Position numbers and translations under genes: made by a program | In this document: positions 32,037 to 41,167 of the stretch, piece after piece | How positions within the stretch are numbered: the stretch's first letter is position 1 | Layout: each line of letters starts with the position of its first letter | Source: Caldilineaceae bacterium | GTDB lineage: Bacteria > Chloroflexota > Anaerolineae > Caldilineales > Caldilineaceae | Assembly: GCA_019637645.1 (NCBI GenBank) | Contig: JAHBVH010000032.1 | Location: 1-64,000 of the forward strand | DNA: 64,000 nt | Direction of reading: 5' to 3' | The notes under the pieces: model-generated | What the model saw: only the letters and a program-made list of their open reading frames with translations | Told to the model about the DNA's origin: nothing | Database searches by the model: none

Positions 32037-33404
32037 TTATTCTTTCCCGAGCCGCTCTAGCAACAGGCAATAGGCTTTCTGGCCCCGCTCGAAATTATGC
32101 AGCCGGAAGAACTCATTGGGTGAGTGCTGTTTTTCGTCATTGAGGGCAAAGGCAAAGTTGACGGTATAGACGCCAAGCACCTTCTGGAACAGACTACAAA
32201 AGGGAATACTCCCACCAGAGCGCACATACAGCGGCTCTTCCTCGTACAACTCCAGATGAACATCGCGTGCTGCCAAATTGCCAGGGTGATCGACGGGCAT
32301 CAGGTAGGGATCGGCTTTGTTGGCCCCTACGTTGACATTGACTACTACCCCAGGTGGCGTATGTTTGCGAATATGGGTGGTCAGCAATTCGGCAATCTCT
32401 TCTGGCTTTTGGTCGGCGACGAGGCGGCAGGTGATCTTGGCATGGGCTTCGCTCGGGAGCACCGTCTTGGTGCCAATGCCTTGAAAGCCACCCCAAATGC
32501 CATTGATTTCCAGCGTTGGGCGCGCCCAGATGCGTTCTAGAGTGCTGTATCCTGGCTCCCCATAGGTGGCGTCCACGTCCACGCGCTCCATAAAGGCCGT
32601 ATCATCATGGGGAACTGCCGCAATGTGGGCGCGGTCTGCCGCGTTGAGCGGGCGGACACGATCGTAGAAGCCTTCGACCAAGATTTTGCCATCGACACTG
32701 CGCATAGAATCCAAAATTTGCACCAAGGCATGAATCGGGTTGGCAATCGCCCCCCCATACATCCCCGAATGGACATCGACATCGGGCCCGCGCACATCAA
32801 TTTGGAGCGCGGCTAGGCCACGCAAGCCGACCGTCAATTCGGGCTGGGTATCGCTATACTGCCCACCATCCGAGCTGACGACCATATCGCAGGTAAACTT
32901 GGCTTGGTTGGCTTCTACAAAAGGGGGCAGCGTCGGGCTGCCGATCTCTTCTTGTCCTTCAAAGAAATATTTGATATTGAGCGGCAACTTGCCTTCGCTC
33001 TGTAGGAGCGCCTCGGTGGCGAGGATAGGCGTGAGCATGTTGCCCTTGTCATCGTTGGCCCCGCGAGCATAGACCCGCCCCGCTTTGATGACCGGCTCAA
33101 AAGGTGGGCTCTCCCACAATTCCAGCGGATCAACCGGCTGCACATCAAAGTGCCCATAGATCATCACCGTGGGCTTGCCGGGGGCATGTAGCCAATCCCC
33201 ATAGACAACGGGATGCCCTGCGGTCTCCATGATCTCCACGTGTTCAATCCCCGCGGCCCGCATCCGGTCCGCCACCCATTCCCCGGCTTTGCGTACATCA
33301 CCGGCATTTTCGGGCAAACTGGAAATGCTGGGAATGCGGAGAAAATCCAGCAGCTCATCCAAAAAACGTGCTTTGTTATCGGCTAAGTAATTCTGCCAAC
33401 TCAT
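32037..33404 (-). CDS. M20 family dipeptidase
   Basis: A 455-residue zinc peptidase of the M20/M28-type carnosinase group. Metal and catalytic segments are GHFDVQPVD, ANDDKGN (bridging Asp), EGQEEIGSP (general-base Glu and ligand Glu) and SSDGG. The dimerisation lid domain lies around residues 190-310. It should cleave dipeptides in the cytoplasm. ATG 33404 has GAAGGAT about 6 bp upstream; a longer frame to 33467 has no binding site. It is alone between palindromic repeats, so probably a single-gene unit. Confidence 0.92.
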   Translation of the reverse strand: MSWQNYLADNKARFLDELLDFLRIPSISSLPENAGDVRKAGEWVADRMRAAGIEHVEIMETAGHPVVYGDWLHAPGKPTVMIYGHFDVQPVDPLELWESPPFEPVIKAGRVYARGANDDKGNMLTPILATEALLQSEGKLPLNIKYFFEGQEEIGSPTLPPFVEANQAKFTCDMVVSSDGGQYSDTQPELTVGLRGLAALQIDVRGPDVDVHSGMYGGAIANPIHALVQILDSMRSVDGKILVEGFYDRVRPLNAADRAHIAAVPHDDTAFMERVDVDATYGEPGYSTLERIWARPTLEINGIWGGFQGIGTKTVLPSEAHAKITCRLVADQKPEEIAELLTTHIRKHTPPGVVVNVNVGANKADPYLMPVDHPGNLAARDVHLELYEEEPLYVRSGGSIPFCSLFQKVLGVYTVNFAFALNDEKQHSPNEFFRLHNFERGQKAYCLLLERLGKE

Positions 33405-33467
33405 ACAACATCCTTCTTTTAATCGAGCAGACTGAGAACCTACATCCCAAGATTGGTCCATCACCAA

Positions 33468-33500
33468 AAACTTGACAGGTTTTCAAAACCTGTCAAGTTT
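33468..33500. repeat. 33-bp perfect palindrome
   Basis: The arm AAACTTGACAGGTTTT (33468-33483) is mirrored exactly by 33485-33500 around a central C. It lies between the FmdB-type gene end and the M20 gene start. The core CAGGTTTTCAAAACCTG is identical to the one after miaB. It probably terminates the FmdB transcript or is a REP-like element. Confidence 0.6.
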
Positions 33501-33524
33501 AGTATCACCTCATCCCTGGGCGTA

Positions 33525-33761
33525 TTAATTGTGGCAACCACAAGAGCCACCACAGCAGCCGCCGCCCATAGGCATGGCCGAACTCATCGCTGGCATGGCC
33601 CCATCGTTGCCCTTGACCGAGCTGGCAAAGAGCGACAGGACACGTTGGGCCGCGGCCTGTTGACAAGCCGGGCAGGTCGCCGCCTCATCGGCTTTGGGGG
33701 CCGGGCGGAGCTGCTCAAAAGTGCGATTGCAGGTTGGACAAAAATATTCATAAAGCGGCAT
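33525..33761 (-). CDS. FmdB-type zinc ribbon protein with Cys-rich tail
   Basis: A 78-residue protein of the FmdB/CxxC zinc ribbon family: MPLYEYFCPTCNRTFEQL followed by CPAC gives the two CxxC knuckles. The C-terminal end GGGCCGGSCGCHN adds five cysteines and a His, another possible metal site, after a Met-rich stretch (GAMPAMSSAMPMGG). Family members were proposed as regulators of formamidase/amidase genes, but most have no tested role. AGAAGGAT lies about 8 bp upstream of ATG. It starts 18 bp after the stop codon of the secreted LVIVD protein gene on the same strand, so the two are probably cotranscribed. Confidence 0.85.
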   Translation of the reverse strand: MPLYEYFCPTCNRTFEQLRPAPKADEAATCPACQQAAAQRVLSLFASSVKGNDGAMPAMSSAMPMGGGCCGGSCGCHN

Positions 33762-33779
33762 AAGCAGATATCCTTCTGG

Positions 33780-35963
33780 CTAAGGTTGAACAGCTGGTTG
33801 AACGAATGATTGGTGTACGAGCGGCAGAAAGATCGCGATCGGTGTGCGAAAGCTCCCGACTGCCGATAACGTGCTGCCACAACGATTGTTAGCTTGTACG
33901 CGCCAGTAGTATGGACGATCATAGGCCAGCGGTGCTGCCAAGGTTAATTCCGGGAAGGTTACCGACGTGGTGTACAGCGCATGGCTAAAGGTTGGCTCAT
34001 CGGCAATTTCGACGGTATAGCTAATCGCATCACTGGCCGACCAACGGAACGTGAGCGGTGTCAGTGTCTCCACGGTCGTTGACAGGGGGGCTGTCAACGT
34101 TGGCTGGCTAGCCGATGTATGGGCTAAATGGACACGGACAATCGTCGTATCGAGGATCGTCCCTTCTGGGCTGACCGCTTCCACAGTGAAGGTATACGGG
34201 CTACTGGCCAAGGTTGAACCGGCCACGGTTAGGGTGCTGCTCGCATGACCCGTCGCCGCCATATCCACCACTGCTGGCATAAAGGTCGCGGTTGCCGTCA
34301 TGGGCAACTGCTGGGCGCGTAATGATACCACTTGAGTATACTGATTGCGGGCAGATAGGTCAAATGGTATTTGAAATTGTGTTTCGTTTGCCGTTGGCTC
34401 ACATAGATTGACCTCGGCCAGATGTTGGCGAAAGAGTACATCGGCGGGCAAGCGCGGCCTGACCAAAAATAGCCCACGATCCAAGGTGCTGATCGCAACC
34501 ACCCCGCTTTGATAAAAGGGATAGGCCGTCCACGCTCCAGATGTGACTACCTCGTCGTTTTCGGGGTAGGTATCAAAGAAACCCGCTTCACTTAATTGGC
34601 CTTGGGTGAGATGTTTGAGATCAAGAATCCGCAACCCTGAGGTGTAGTTGGCTTCGTAGGCATAGGTAGCCGAGATATAGAGATTGTGATCCACCGCGGG
34701 CGACGCGGCAGTATAGGCATCGACAAAACGGGGCGACTCGATATCGCGTACATCAAAGACATAGGTGCGTGTGTTATGATCGCCAAACCATTCATCCATC
34801 TCATCATCGAGCAAGAAATATTGCTGATCAGGCGTGAGCCACCCTTGGTGCATATACACATTGCCTTCAACGGCAATGGTCGAAAGCCGTGTCGGCTTCG
34901 CTTTGTTGGTAACATCGACGATGGTGAATTGGGCAACACTGGCGTTAAAGCAAAGTTCATGCCCCTGATAGCGTTGGTCCGCTCCTCGGTAGATCACGCA
35001 TTGGGTATCATGAATATAGCCATCGCCCGCATAGCAACCCGCGTAGGTGGGGTGCGCGAGGTTCTGAATGTTGACCATGTGGAGCCCCCCTTTGCACGTC
35101 TCTCCACCAACGGCATAGGCATAGCCGCTCTCTTCATTGATGGCGAGATTATGGGCATCACTAAAGCCAGCGTAGTGGGCGGTTTCGCTGAACAAGAGTG
35201 TCGTCGTGACGCCCGCCGTCACTGTCACGGTCCGTAATTGGCGCAGATCAAAGAGCTGCAACCCATGCCGGTTGTTCTTGTCGGCCACCACAAAGAGATG
35301 ATCGCGATAGACCTTGAGGTCGCGCCAAGAGCTACGGACGGCGTGGGTTGGTAGTTTACCCAAATAGCGTGGCAGGGTTGGGGTGCTAATATCCACAAAG
35401 GCAACGCCATCCCGCGCCCCCACGAGCGCATACTCCTTGCCCGTCTCGGGATCCGTCCAGCCCCACATGTCGTTATTGGTGTCGCCACCAATCGTCGTAT
35501 GGGGCAAAAAGGCTAAAAGATCCACATTCTCACAGGGATAGATATTGGCAAAGCCATTGGTGCAAGGGGTGTCAAAGAGCGGTGTGCGGTTAGCCGCCCG
35601 GATTGCGCCCGCGCTGACCAAGGTATCAGCCGGACTTAACCAGCTCTTTGCGTCGGGGGCGCGTGTGGCTTGGGTGTCGGTAAGGGTTTCTGCTGTGCCT
35701 AGCGCGAGGAGACGCGCGCGGGCTAGCCCTTCTTGGGATAATTCACAGGCTTTGGCGGTTGCATAACAAGCCGCCGCAACGGGCGGACTAAAAGGGAAGA
35801 GTTCATGGGCCCACGCCGGTTGCGCCAGGGACGCCAGCATACCCAACAGGAGGCCAGCCGCGAGCAGCAAGAGAAGGCTAAGTCGCCAGACCCGTTGCGG
35901 CTGGGCTGCCCTAGCTGGATAGTAGCGCCCTACCAAGCGCGGTAAGGAAGCAGATGTTTTCAT
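33780..35963 (-). CDS. Secreted LVIVD-repeat (choice-of-anchor B) protein
   Basis: A 727-residue exported protein. A signal peptide (LSLLLLLAAGLLLGMLASL, ending AWA) precedes a region I cannot name, then a propeller-like domain of LVIVD-type repeats (VAFVDISTPTLPRYLG, HMVNIQNLAHPTYAG, VTNKAKPTRLSTIAV) as in proteins called choice-of-anchor B family. One to two beta-sandwich or fibronectin-like domains follow (AGSTLASSPYTFTVEAVSPE; PLTFRWSASDAISYTVEIAD). The C-terminus has IFLPLVHQSFV, an LP tail that here is followed by ten more residues. The anchor is not identified and the function is unknown. An FmdB-type gene follows closely. Confidence 0.82.
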   Translation of the reverse strand: MKTSASLPRLVGRYYPARAAQPQRVWRLSLLLLLAAGLLLGMLASLAQPAWAHELFPFSPPVAAACYATAKACELSQEGLARARLLALGTAETLTDTQATRAPDAKSWLSPADTLVSAGAIRAANRTPLFDTPCTNGFANIYPCENVDLLAFLPHTTIGGDTNNDMWGWTDPETGKEYALVGARDGVAFVDISTPTLPRYLGKLPTHAVRSSWRDLKVYRDHLFVVADKNNRHGLQLFDLRQLRTVTVTAGVTTTLLFSETAHYAGFSDAHNLAINEESGYAYAVGGETCKGGLHMVNIQNLAHPTYAGCYAGDGYIHDTQCVIYRGADQRYQGHELCFNASVAQFTIVDVTNKAKPTRLSTIAVEGNVYMHQGWLTPDQQYFLLDDEMDEWFGDHNTRTYVFDVRDIESPRFVDAYTAASPAVDHNLYISATYAYEANYTSGLRILDLKHLTQGQLSEAGFFDTYPENDEVVTSGAWTAYPFYQSGVVAISTLDRGLFLVRPRLPADVLFRQHLAEVNLCEPTANETQFQIPFDLSARNQYTQVVSLRAQQLPMTATATFMPAVVDMAATGHASSTLTVAGSTLASSPYTFTVEAVSPEGTILDTTIVRVHLAHTSASQPTLTAPLSTTVETLTPLTFRWSASDAISYTVEIADEPTFSHALYTTSVTFPELTLAAPLAYDRPYYWRVQANNRCGSTLSAVGSFRTPIAIFLPLVHQSFVQPAVQP

Positions 35964-35990
35964 GCAATATACTTTTCTACTAAAATCAGT

Positions 35991-36050
35991 CGCCGCTTCT
36001 GAGCCTGTGTATCCTGGCCGTGAGGCATATACACAGGCTCAGAAGCGGCG
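35991..36050 (-). terminator. 22-bp perfect stem-loop after the RCC1-protease gene
   Basis: The arms at 35991-36012 and 36029-36050 (CGCCGCTTCTGAGCCTGTGT plus AT) are perfect inverted complements with a 16-nt loop. It begins about 30 bp beyond the stop codon of the giant RCC1-protease gene and ends 27 bp before the next gene start. A short T-rich tract follows on the minus strand. It probably separates the two secreted-protein genes. Confidence 0.65.
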
Positions 36051-36081
36051 CTATGGCTTTATCAACAGAAGTTGGCGAAGC

Positions 36082-39000
36082 CTACTGCGTCACAAAGGGC
36101 AAAAACAATTGCTGACCATTTTGTACGGTAATGATCTTGGGGAGGGCGACCAGCCCATCATCGTCCTCGGCATAGACGGCAATCCGATAGAGACCGGATT
36201 CGTCAAAGCCGGGGTATTCGCTCCCAAAGGTATTCGTACTTTGTAATTGTAACACGATCGTGGGCAAAGTCTCGGGAATAAGCTCTTGGCTGTTAGTTGG
36301 TGGGCGATAGGAAGGGGGATAGATGACGGCCCATACCCGCCGCACCCGTTTATTATCGCGCACCTCTGCCGTAATCGCGCCGCGCCGGTCGGTGATTATA
36401 TTCGGCCCTTGGGCGCTGACCACATAGGGAGCCCAGCTATCGTTGTTGTTCGTATCGGCATAGCCAGGGCCCCGTTGGCTAGCCAAGGCGACATCTTCGG
36501 CTTCATTGGGAATGCCGTTGCCATTGCCGTCGAGCCAGGGTTCTTGTTGGAGCCGCGTCAATTCGCGGGAAACGGCATAGGCCGCCCGGAAGCTGTTATG
36601 CAGACTATAGCCCTGGTGCAAAGAGGCAACCAATTGGTCGGAAAAATAAGCACCAGCGCTCGACGCATAGGCGACGGTGGCCGCGGTGGTCGAGGCGATG
36701 ATCAAGCGCCCGGGCTTGCTCACCCGCTGAACACCTTCGATAAAGCTGCCTGAGTAGCATGCTTCAATGATCACCGTCACTTTGGCGCTGGGTGCCGCGG
36801 CTTCGAACTGATCCACCCATTCATTGAGCTGGGCGGGGGTGAGGATCTGCTGGGTGACGCCATCGAGATAGAATTTGCCGATATCGCCATGATCCATCAA
36901 GTAGATCGTGAGTTGCTGGTTTGGCCTGATCTGACCGGCTGCCCAGGTGACAATTGCCTCTTGCAGATTCGCCAAATTGGCGGGTTTATCATAGCCAGCC
37001 ATGCTGGGGTCGGTGGTTAGGTATTGAATGGCGTCATCCGTATAACCATTGGCTTTGTAGAGATCGTAGACCGCTTGCGTGACAAAGTTGATATTCTTTT
37101 GGACCGCATCGGGGTTTTTGAGCCGTCCGGCCACCAGAATCAAGAGGCCACTGCTGGGGGTAGACGGTGTATCGACGGTCTGTAGGCGGCGTACCGAAAG
37201 GCGATAGGCCACTTGGGGGCCAGCTAAAGTCGGGTCGGCATCGCTCAAGCGGATGTAAAAGGTGCCATTGCTCGTTGCTGTAACGTCAAGCCGTACGCCA
37301 GGGGCAAAGGTTGCGGAAAATTGATCACTGGCGGCACTTTCGCATTGAGGATAGACCTCGATATTGACATCGGTTGGGGCCTTCAGCGGCACTTGGACTT
37401 CAATGCGATAGGTTGCCCCGCTGCTGGTGTCAAAGCGCACCCAATCGGTATCGCCTGGTTTGTGGAAGGTCCGCTCCTGACCAACGCCATTGGGCTCAAT
37501 CGGTTTCGCCGCGCTACAGGTGTCATCCTCTTCATAGCTGTCACTCCCATCGGGGGCTGGGGTATCGGGCAATTTCGCATAACTGACATTGACCGTCTGG
37601 TCGTTTGAGGGCATGACCAACATAGTTGTCGGTTCGCTGCTATTTGTCGCCCCCTGCCAGCCACTGACGACCCAGCCTGCCGCTGGGGTCGCCGCCAGCG
37701 TAATGGCCTCGCCGCTCACATATTGGCCCGCCGGGCAAGTGGGCGAGTTGGCTGGCGTCGCGGTCGGATCATAGCCCGCACCACTATGGAGCCGCGTGAG
37801 GATATAACAAGGCTGGGTATATAGCGCGCTCACGGTGTGGTTATGGGCGGGCATGGGGAGGGTATTGGTGCTGCTGGTGCTGCTGTCGTTGGCCGTGCCG
37901 CTCCAACCGATGAGGGCCCAACCCGTTGCTGGGGTGGCGCTGAGGTTGATCATTTCACCGGCAATGTATTGGCCCGCTGGGCAACTGGTTGAATTGGCAG
38001 GCGTTGCCGTCGGGTCGCTGCCACCGCCGCTATGAGCTAGCGTCAGCGCGTAACAACCTTGACCGTACGCCACACTCACGCTATGGTTGCCATCTGGCAT
38101 AAAGACCGTATTGGTGACGGCTGTGCTGGCGTCGTTACGGGTGCCGGTCCACCCTGCCACTTGCCAATGGATCGCTGGCATCGCCGTCGCCATAATAACC
38201 TCGCCTGCTGCATATGCACCCGCGGGGCAGCCCAGCGAATTGTTTGGGCGAAAGGCCAGGGCCTCGCCTAGCCCTGTGTGGGTGCCGGTCAGGCTCCGGC
38301 AAGCGGTCATGACATCTTCGGGGATGGTACGCCACGAGCCACTATCCCCAAGCTGCCCAGAGAAGTTGGCTCCCCAACACTTTACACTATGGCTGTCGGT
38401 TAGGGCACAAGAGTGTCCATAGCCAAGGGCAATGGCGCGGCCTTGGGCACTCACCGCGCCCGGGCTGGCCGCGACTACTGTCCCGCTAAGACCAACCACA
38501 TCGACTGGTGTGGTATGATCGGTAAAGGTACCGTCACCTAGTTGTCCATAGAAGTTGGCTCCCCAGCATTTGACGACGCCCGCCGTGGTCACCGCACAGG
38601 TATGCACGCTATCGGCTGCCGCGTTACTAACACCACTGCCCAATCCACTGACTGCCACTGGCGTAAGGCGGCTCGTGGTGCTGCTATCGCCGATCTGACC
38701 ATTGCCGTTATAGCCCCAACAGCGGAGGGCACCACTGCTGAGCACCGCACAGTTGTGCCAAGAACCTGTGGCGAGGCTACTGACAGTCGTGAGCCCTTGT
38801 GTCACGACGGGGGTAGAACGGTTGATCGTCGTGTTGTCGCCCAATTGCCCATAGATGTTGTAGCCCCAACAGCGGACGCCGCCACTCGTCAGGAGGGCAC
38901 AGCTATGGTACCCATCGGCGCTAATGGCCTTGACACCGCTTGCCAGCCCGGTGACATCAACGGGCGTAGCGCGGTTGATGGTGCTGTTATCACCTAGTTG

Positions 39001-40734
39001 GCCTTGGGCATTGTAGCCCCAACATTTAACGCCACCCGTGCTCAACAAGGCACAGCTATGATAATAGCCATTCGCGACCGCAAGGACTCCGCTGCTGAGG
39101 CCACTGACCGCCGTGGGCTGGTTTTTGGCGATATTGGTGCCATCGCCCAGTTGACCATAGTAGTTGTGGCCCCAACAAAAGGCTTCACCAGCCGTTGTGC
39201 GGGCACAGCTGTGATAGCTATTGCTCGCGATTTGGCTAACTTCGCTGAGATTAATGACATCGACCGGTGCCGGACGATTGAGGGTGGTGCCATCGCCGAT
39301 CTGCCCATAGCCATTCTCGCCCCAACATTTCGCCCCGCCGCCAGTCGTCACCGCACAGCTGGTATCGCCACCGGCATAGACCTGGCTAATGCCACTGCTC
39401 AACCCAACGACATCGATCAGGGTCGTGCGTATGCTGCTGGTCCCATTGCCCAACTGGCCGCTCCCATTGGAGCCCCAGCATTTGATGGCCCCGGTTGTGA
39501 GCAAGGCGCATGTATGAGCCCCACCAGCTGTCAGCGCGGCTACGTTGCGGTTGAGGGTAATGACATCCACCGGCGTGGTGCGACGCGTGGTCGAACCGTC
39601 GCCTAATTGGCCAGCATAATTACCTCCCCAACATTTCGCCCCCCCGCCCGTGGTTATGGCACAGCTGTGGTCGCCGCCCAGCGTAAGCGACACGACATCG
39701 CTGCTCAAGCCAACCACGTTGACCGGTTGATACCGATCAGACGTGGAACCATCGCCCAGTTGACCATTGTAATTATACCCCCAACATTTGACCCCGCCGC
39801 CCGTAACAACTGCACAAGTATGGTTCCCATTGGCGCTTACGGCAAGCACACCACTGCTTAGCCCGAGTACATCTTGGGGGATATTGCGCGCCGCGGCTTG
39901 ACCATCGCCGAGCTGCCCATTATAGTTTTCGCCCCAACATTTGACCCCACCCGCGTTGGTTAACACACATACATGGCTGTTGCCACTGGTAATTGTTTGA
40001 ATGCCACTGGTGAGCCCGCCGATCTCCACCGGTGTAGTGCTGGTGACAACAGCGCTGTTTTGGTTGAACTCTTCGATACCATTCCAACACTTGACGCTGC
40101 CAACGTTGGTCAAGGCACAAACATATTCATCGCCTACTGCCAAATCGACAACGGTTGCATTGAGTTCTTGAATATCAATCGGTAGTGGATTAGCCAATCT
40201 CTCTTCTGAGTAGTCATAGCCGCCCCAACACTTGACACCACCGGCTGTTGTAATGGCACAGCTTTGGTAGTTGTTGGCACCTATCCCTGCTATACCGCTA
40301 CTCAGGCCACTGACAAGGTTTGGCAGCGTCCGTGCCTCCAGCGTGCCGTCACCGATCTGACCATAGAAGTTTTCGCCCCAGCACTGCACTCCCCCACCGA
40401 CCGTCAAGGCGCAGGTATGATTATAGCCAGCAGCGATTTGGGTGATGTTGGGTAACGGAACCAATAGATCGGTGCCGCCCGCTATTTGCTCTCGCACGGG
40501 TGGGGCAGGCGGGGTGGTATCGACGGCGTGTGCCTGCTCGCCTGTCAGCAGGAGAAGCCAGAAAAGCAGGAAGAAAAAGCTGCCGATGCGAAGGCGTTGG
40601 TCTTTCACAGGTCGTGGCCGGTCGTCATCGCTCGCGCGGGGTAACCGCGGCCTAGCGGCGACTCGATGGGTGTTGGCGCTGGCAGCGCACGAAGCACGTC
40701 GGTCAAGATGGGTCCTAGCCATGACTCTATCCAT
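36082..40734 (-). CDS. Giant secreted RCC1 / repeat / PPC / caspase-like protease fusion
   Basis: About 1550 residues. Order: basic leader and signal segment (GSFFFLLFWLLLL, ending AHA); about 14 RCC1-type repeats (two degenerate) with CWG and HxCA cysteines; three Cys-containing InlB-like repeats (GWSGTANDSST type, TPATGW); a PPC-like beta domain (DTDWVRFDTSSGATYRIEV); then a C13/caspase-like cysteine protease domain with His 1282 (YLMDHGD) and Cys 1326 (IIEACYSGS). The tail contains an Ig-like segment and ends LFLPFVTQ. The start at 40734 is chosen because AAGGGA lies about 10 bp upstream; an earlier ATG at 40881 lacks one. A secreted protease guided by a propeller is inferred; the target is unknown. 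Confidence 0.85.
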   Translation of the reverse strand: MDRVMARTHLDRRASCAASANTHRVAARPRLPRASDDDRPRPVKDQRLRIGSFFFLLFWLLLLTGEQAHAVDTTPPAPPVREQIAGGTDLLVPLPNITQIAAGYNHTCALTVGGGVQCWGENFYGQIGDGTLEARTLPNLVSGLSSGIAGIGANNYQSCAITTAGGVKCWGGYDYSEERLANPLPIDIQELNATVVDLAVGDEYVCALTNVGSVKCWNGIEEFNQNSAVVTSTTPVEIGGLTSGIQTITSGNSHVCVLTNAGGVKCWGENYNGQLGDGQAAARNIPQDVLGLSSGVLAVSANGNHTCAVVTGGGVKCWGYNYNGQLGDGSTSDRYQPVNVVGLSSDVVSLTLGGDHSCAITTGGGAKCWGGNYAGQLGDGSTTRRTTPVDVITLNRNVAALTAGGAHTCALLTTGAIKCWGSNGSGQLGNGTSSIRTTLIDVVGLSSGISQVYAGGDTSCAVTTGGGAKCWGENGYGQIGDGTTLNRPAPVDVINLSEVSQIASNSYHSCARTTAGEAFCWGHNYYGQLGDGTNIAKNQPTAVSGLSSGVLAVANGYYHSCALLSTGGVKCWGYNAQGQLGDNSTINRATPVDVTGLASGVKAISADGYHSCALLTSGGVRCWGYNIYGQLGDNTTINRSTPVVTQGLTTVSSLATGSWHNCAVLSSGALRCWGYNGNGQIGDSSTTSRLTPVAVSGLGSGVSNAAADSVHTCAVTTAGVVKCWGANFYGQLGDGTFTDHTTPVDVVGLSGTVVAASPGAVSAQGRAIALGYGHSCALTDSHSVKCWGANFSGQLGDSGSWRTIPEDVMTACRSLTGTHTGLGEALAFRPNNSLGCPAGAYAAGEVIMATAMPAIHWQVAGWTGTRNDASTAVTNTVFMPDGNHSVSVAYGQGCYALTLAHSGGGSDPTATPANSTSCPAGQYIAGEMINLSATPATGWALIGWSGTANDSSTSSTNTLPMPAHNHTVSALYTQPCYILTRLHSGAGYDPTATPANSPTCPAGQYVSGEAITLAATPAAGWVVSGWQGATNSSEPTTMLVMPSNDQTVNVSYAKLPDTPAPDGSDSYEEDDTCSAAKPIEPNGVGQERTFHKPGDTDWVRFDTSSGATYRIEVQVPLKAPTDVNIEVYPQCESAASDQFSATFAPGVRLDVTATSNGTFYIRLSDADPTLAGPQVAYRLSVRRLQTVDTPSTPSSGLLILVAGRLKNPDAVQKNINFVTQAVYDLYKANGYTDDAIQYLTTDPSMAGYDKPANLANLQEAIVTWAAGQIRPNQQLTIYLMDHGDIGKFYLDGVTQQILTPAQLNEWVDQFEAAAPSAKVTVIIEACYSGSFIEGVQRVSKPGRLIIASTTAATVAYASSAGAYFSDQLVASLHQGYSLHNSFRAAYAVSRELTRLQQEPWLDGNGNGIPNEAEDVALASQRGPGYADTNNNDSWAPYVVSAQGPNIITDRRGAITAEVRDNKRVRRVWAVIYPPSYRPPTNSQELIPETLPTIVLQLQSTNTFGSEYPGFDESGLYRIAVYAEDDDGLVALPKIITVQNGQQLFLPFVTQ

Positions 40735-41167
40735 AGATGAAAAATCCCTTATAACTCCTATTACACAAGCGTTTCTTGGGAAAACGGTAAGGCTGAACGA
40801 TTTGTGCAGATGGCGAGACGGCAACAGATGTTGAAACTCACCCTTGGCACAGCGTATCAATGTATCAATCATGGTGGGCAACTAGGCTTGGACATCGGGG
40901 CGGCTGACGCATTGCCCATCAATTATACATGAAAAAAACAGCATGAACTAGCGGATTTTCACCTACTTCCTGTCGTACAAGTGGCGGCAAGGACCATAAA
41001 TCTTGTAGCCGTTTCCTGCTGTGATATACTTGTGCTGGCAATGAGGACGAGTGATGCAATCCAGCACGGTTTATTGAATAAACGGAGTATTCCCCCTAAT
41101 TTGTCCATGGTGGTGTACGGGCTAGCGCAAGCGCTGCCGTGGGCAGCCAGAAAAGTGAGGTAAGTGG
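40735..41167. other. Divergent intergenic region with P450 promoter
   Basis: A 433-bp gap (shorter if the RCC1-protease gene starts at 40881). On the plus strand TTGTAG (41003-41008) and TATACT (41025-41030), 16 bp apart, could drive the P450 gene about 140 bp downstream. An A/T-rich tract lies near 40920-40960. No other gene or RNA is evident. Confidence 0.45.

Noticed and set aside
38542..39861. Plus-strand open frames opposite the RCC1-protease gene
   Set aside because: They follow the periodicity of the RCC1 repeats on the other strand and lack ribosome binding sites; the minus strand encodes a coherent domain protein.
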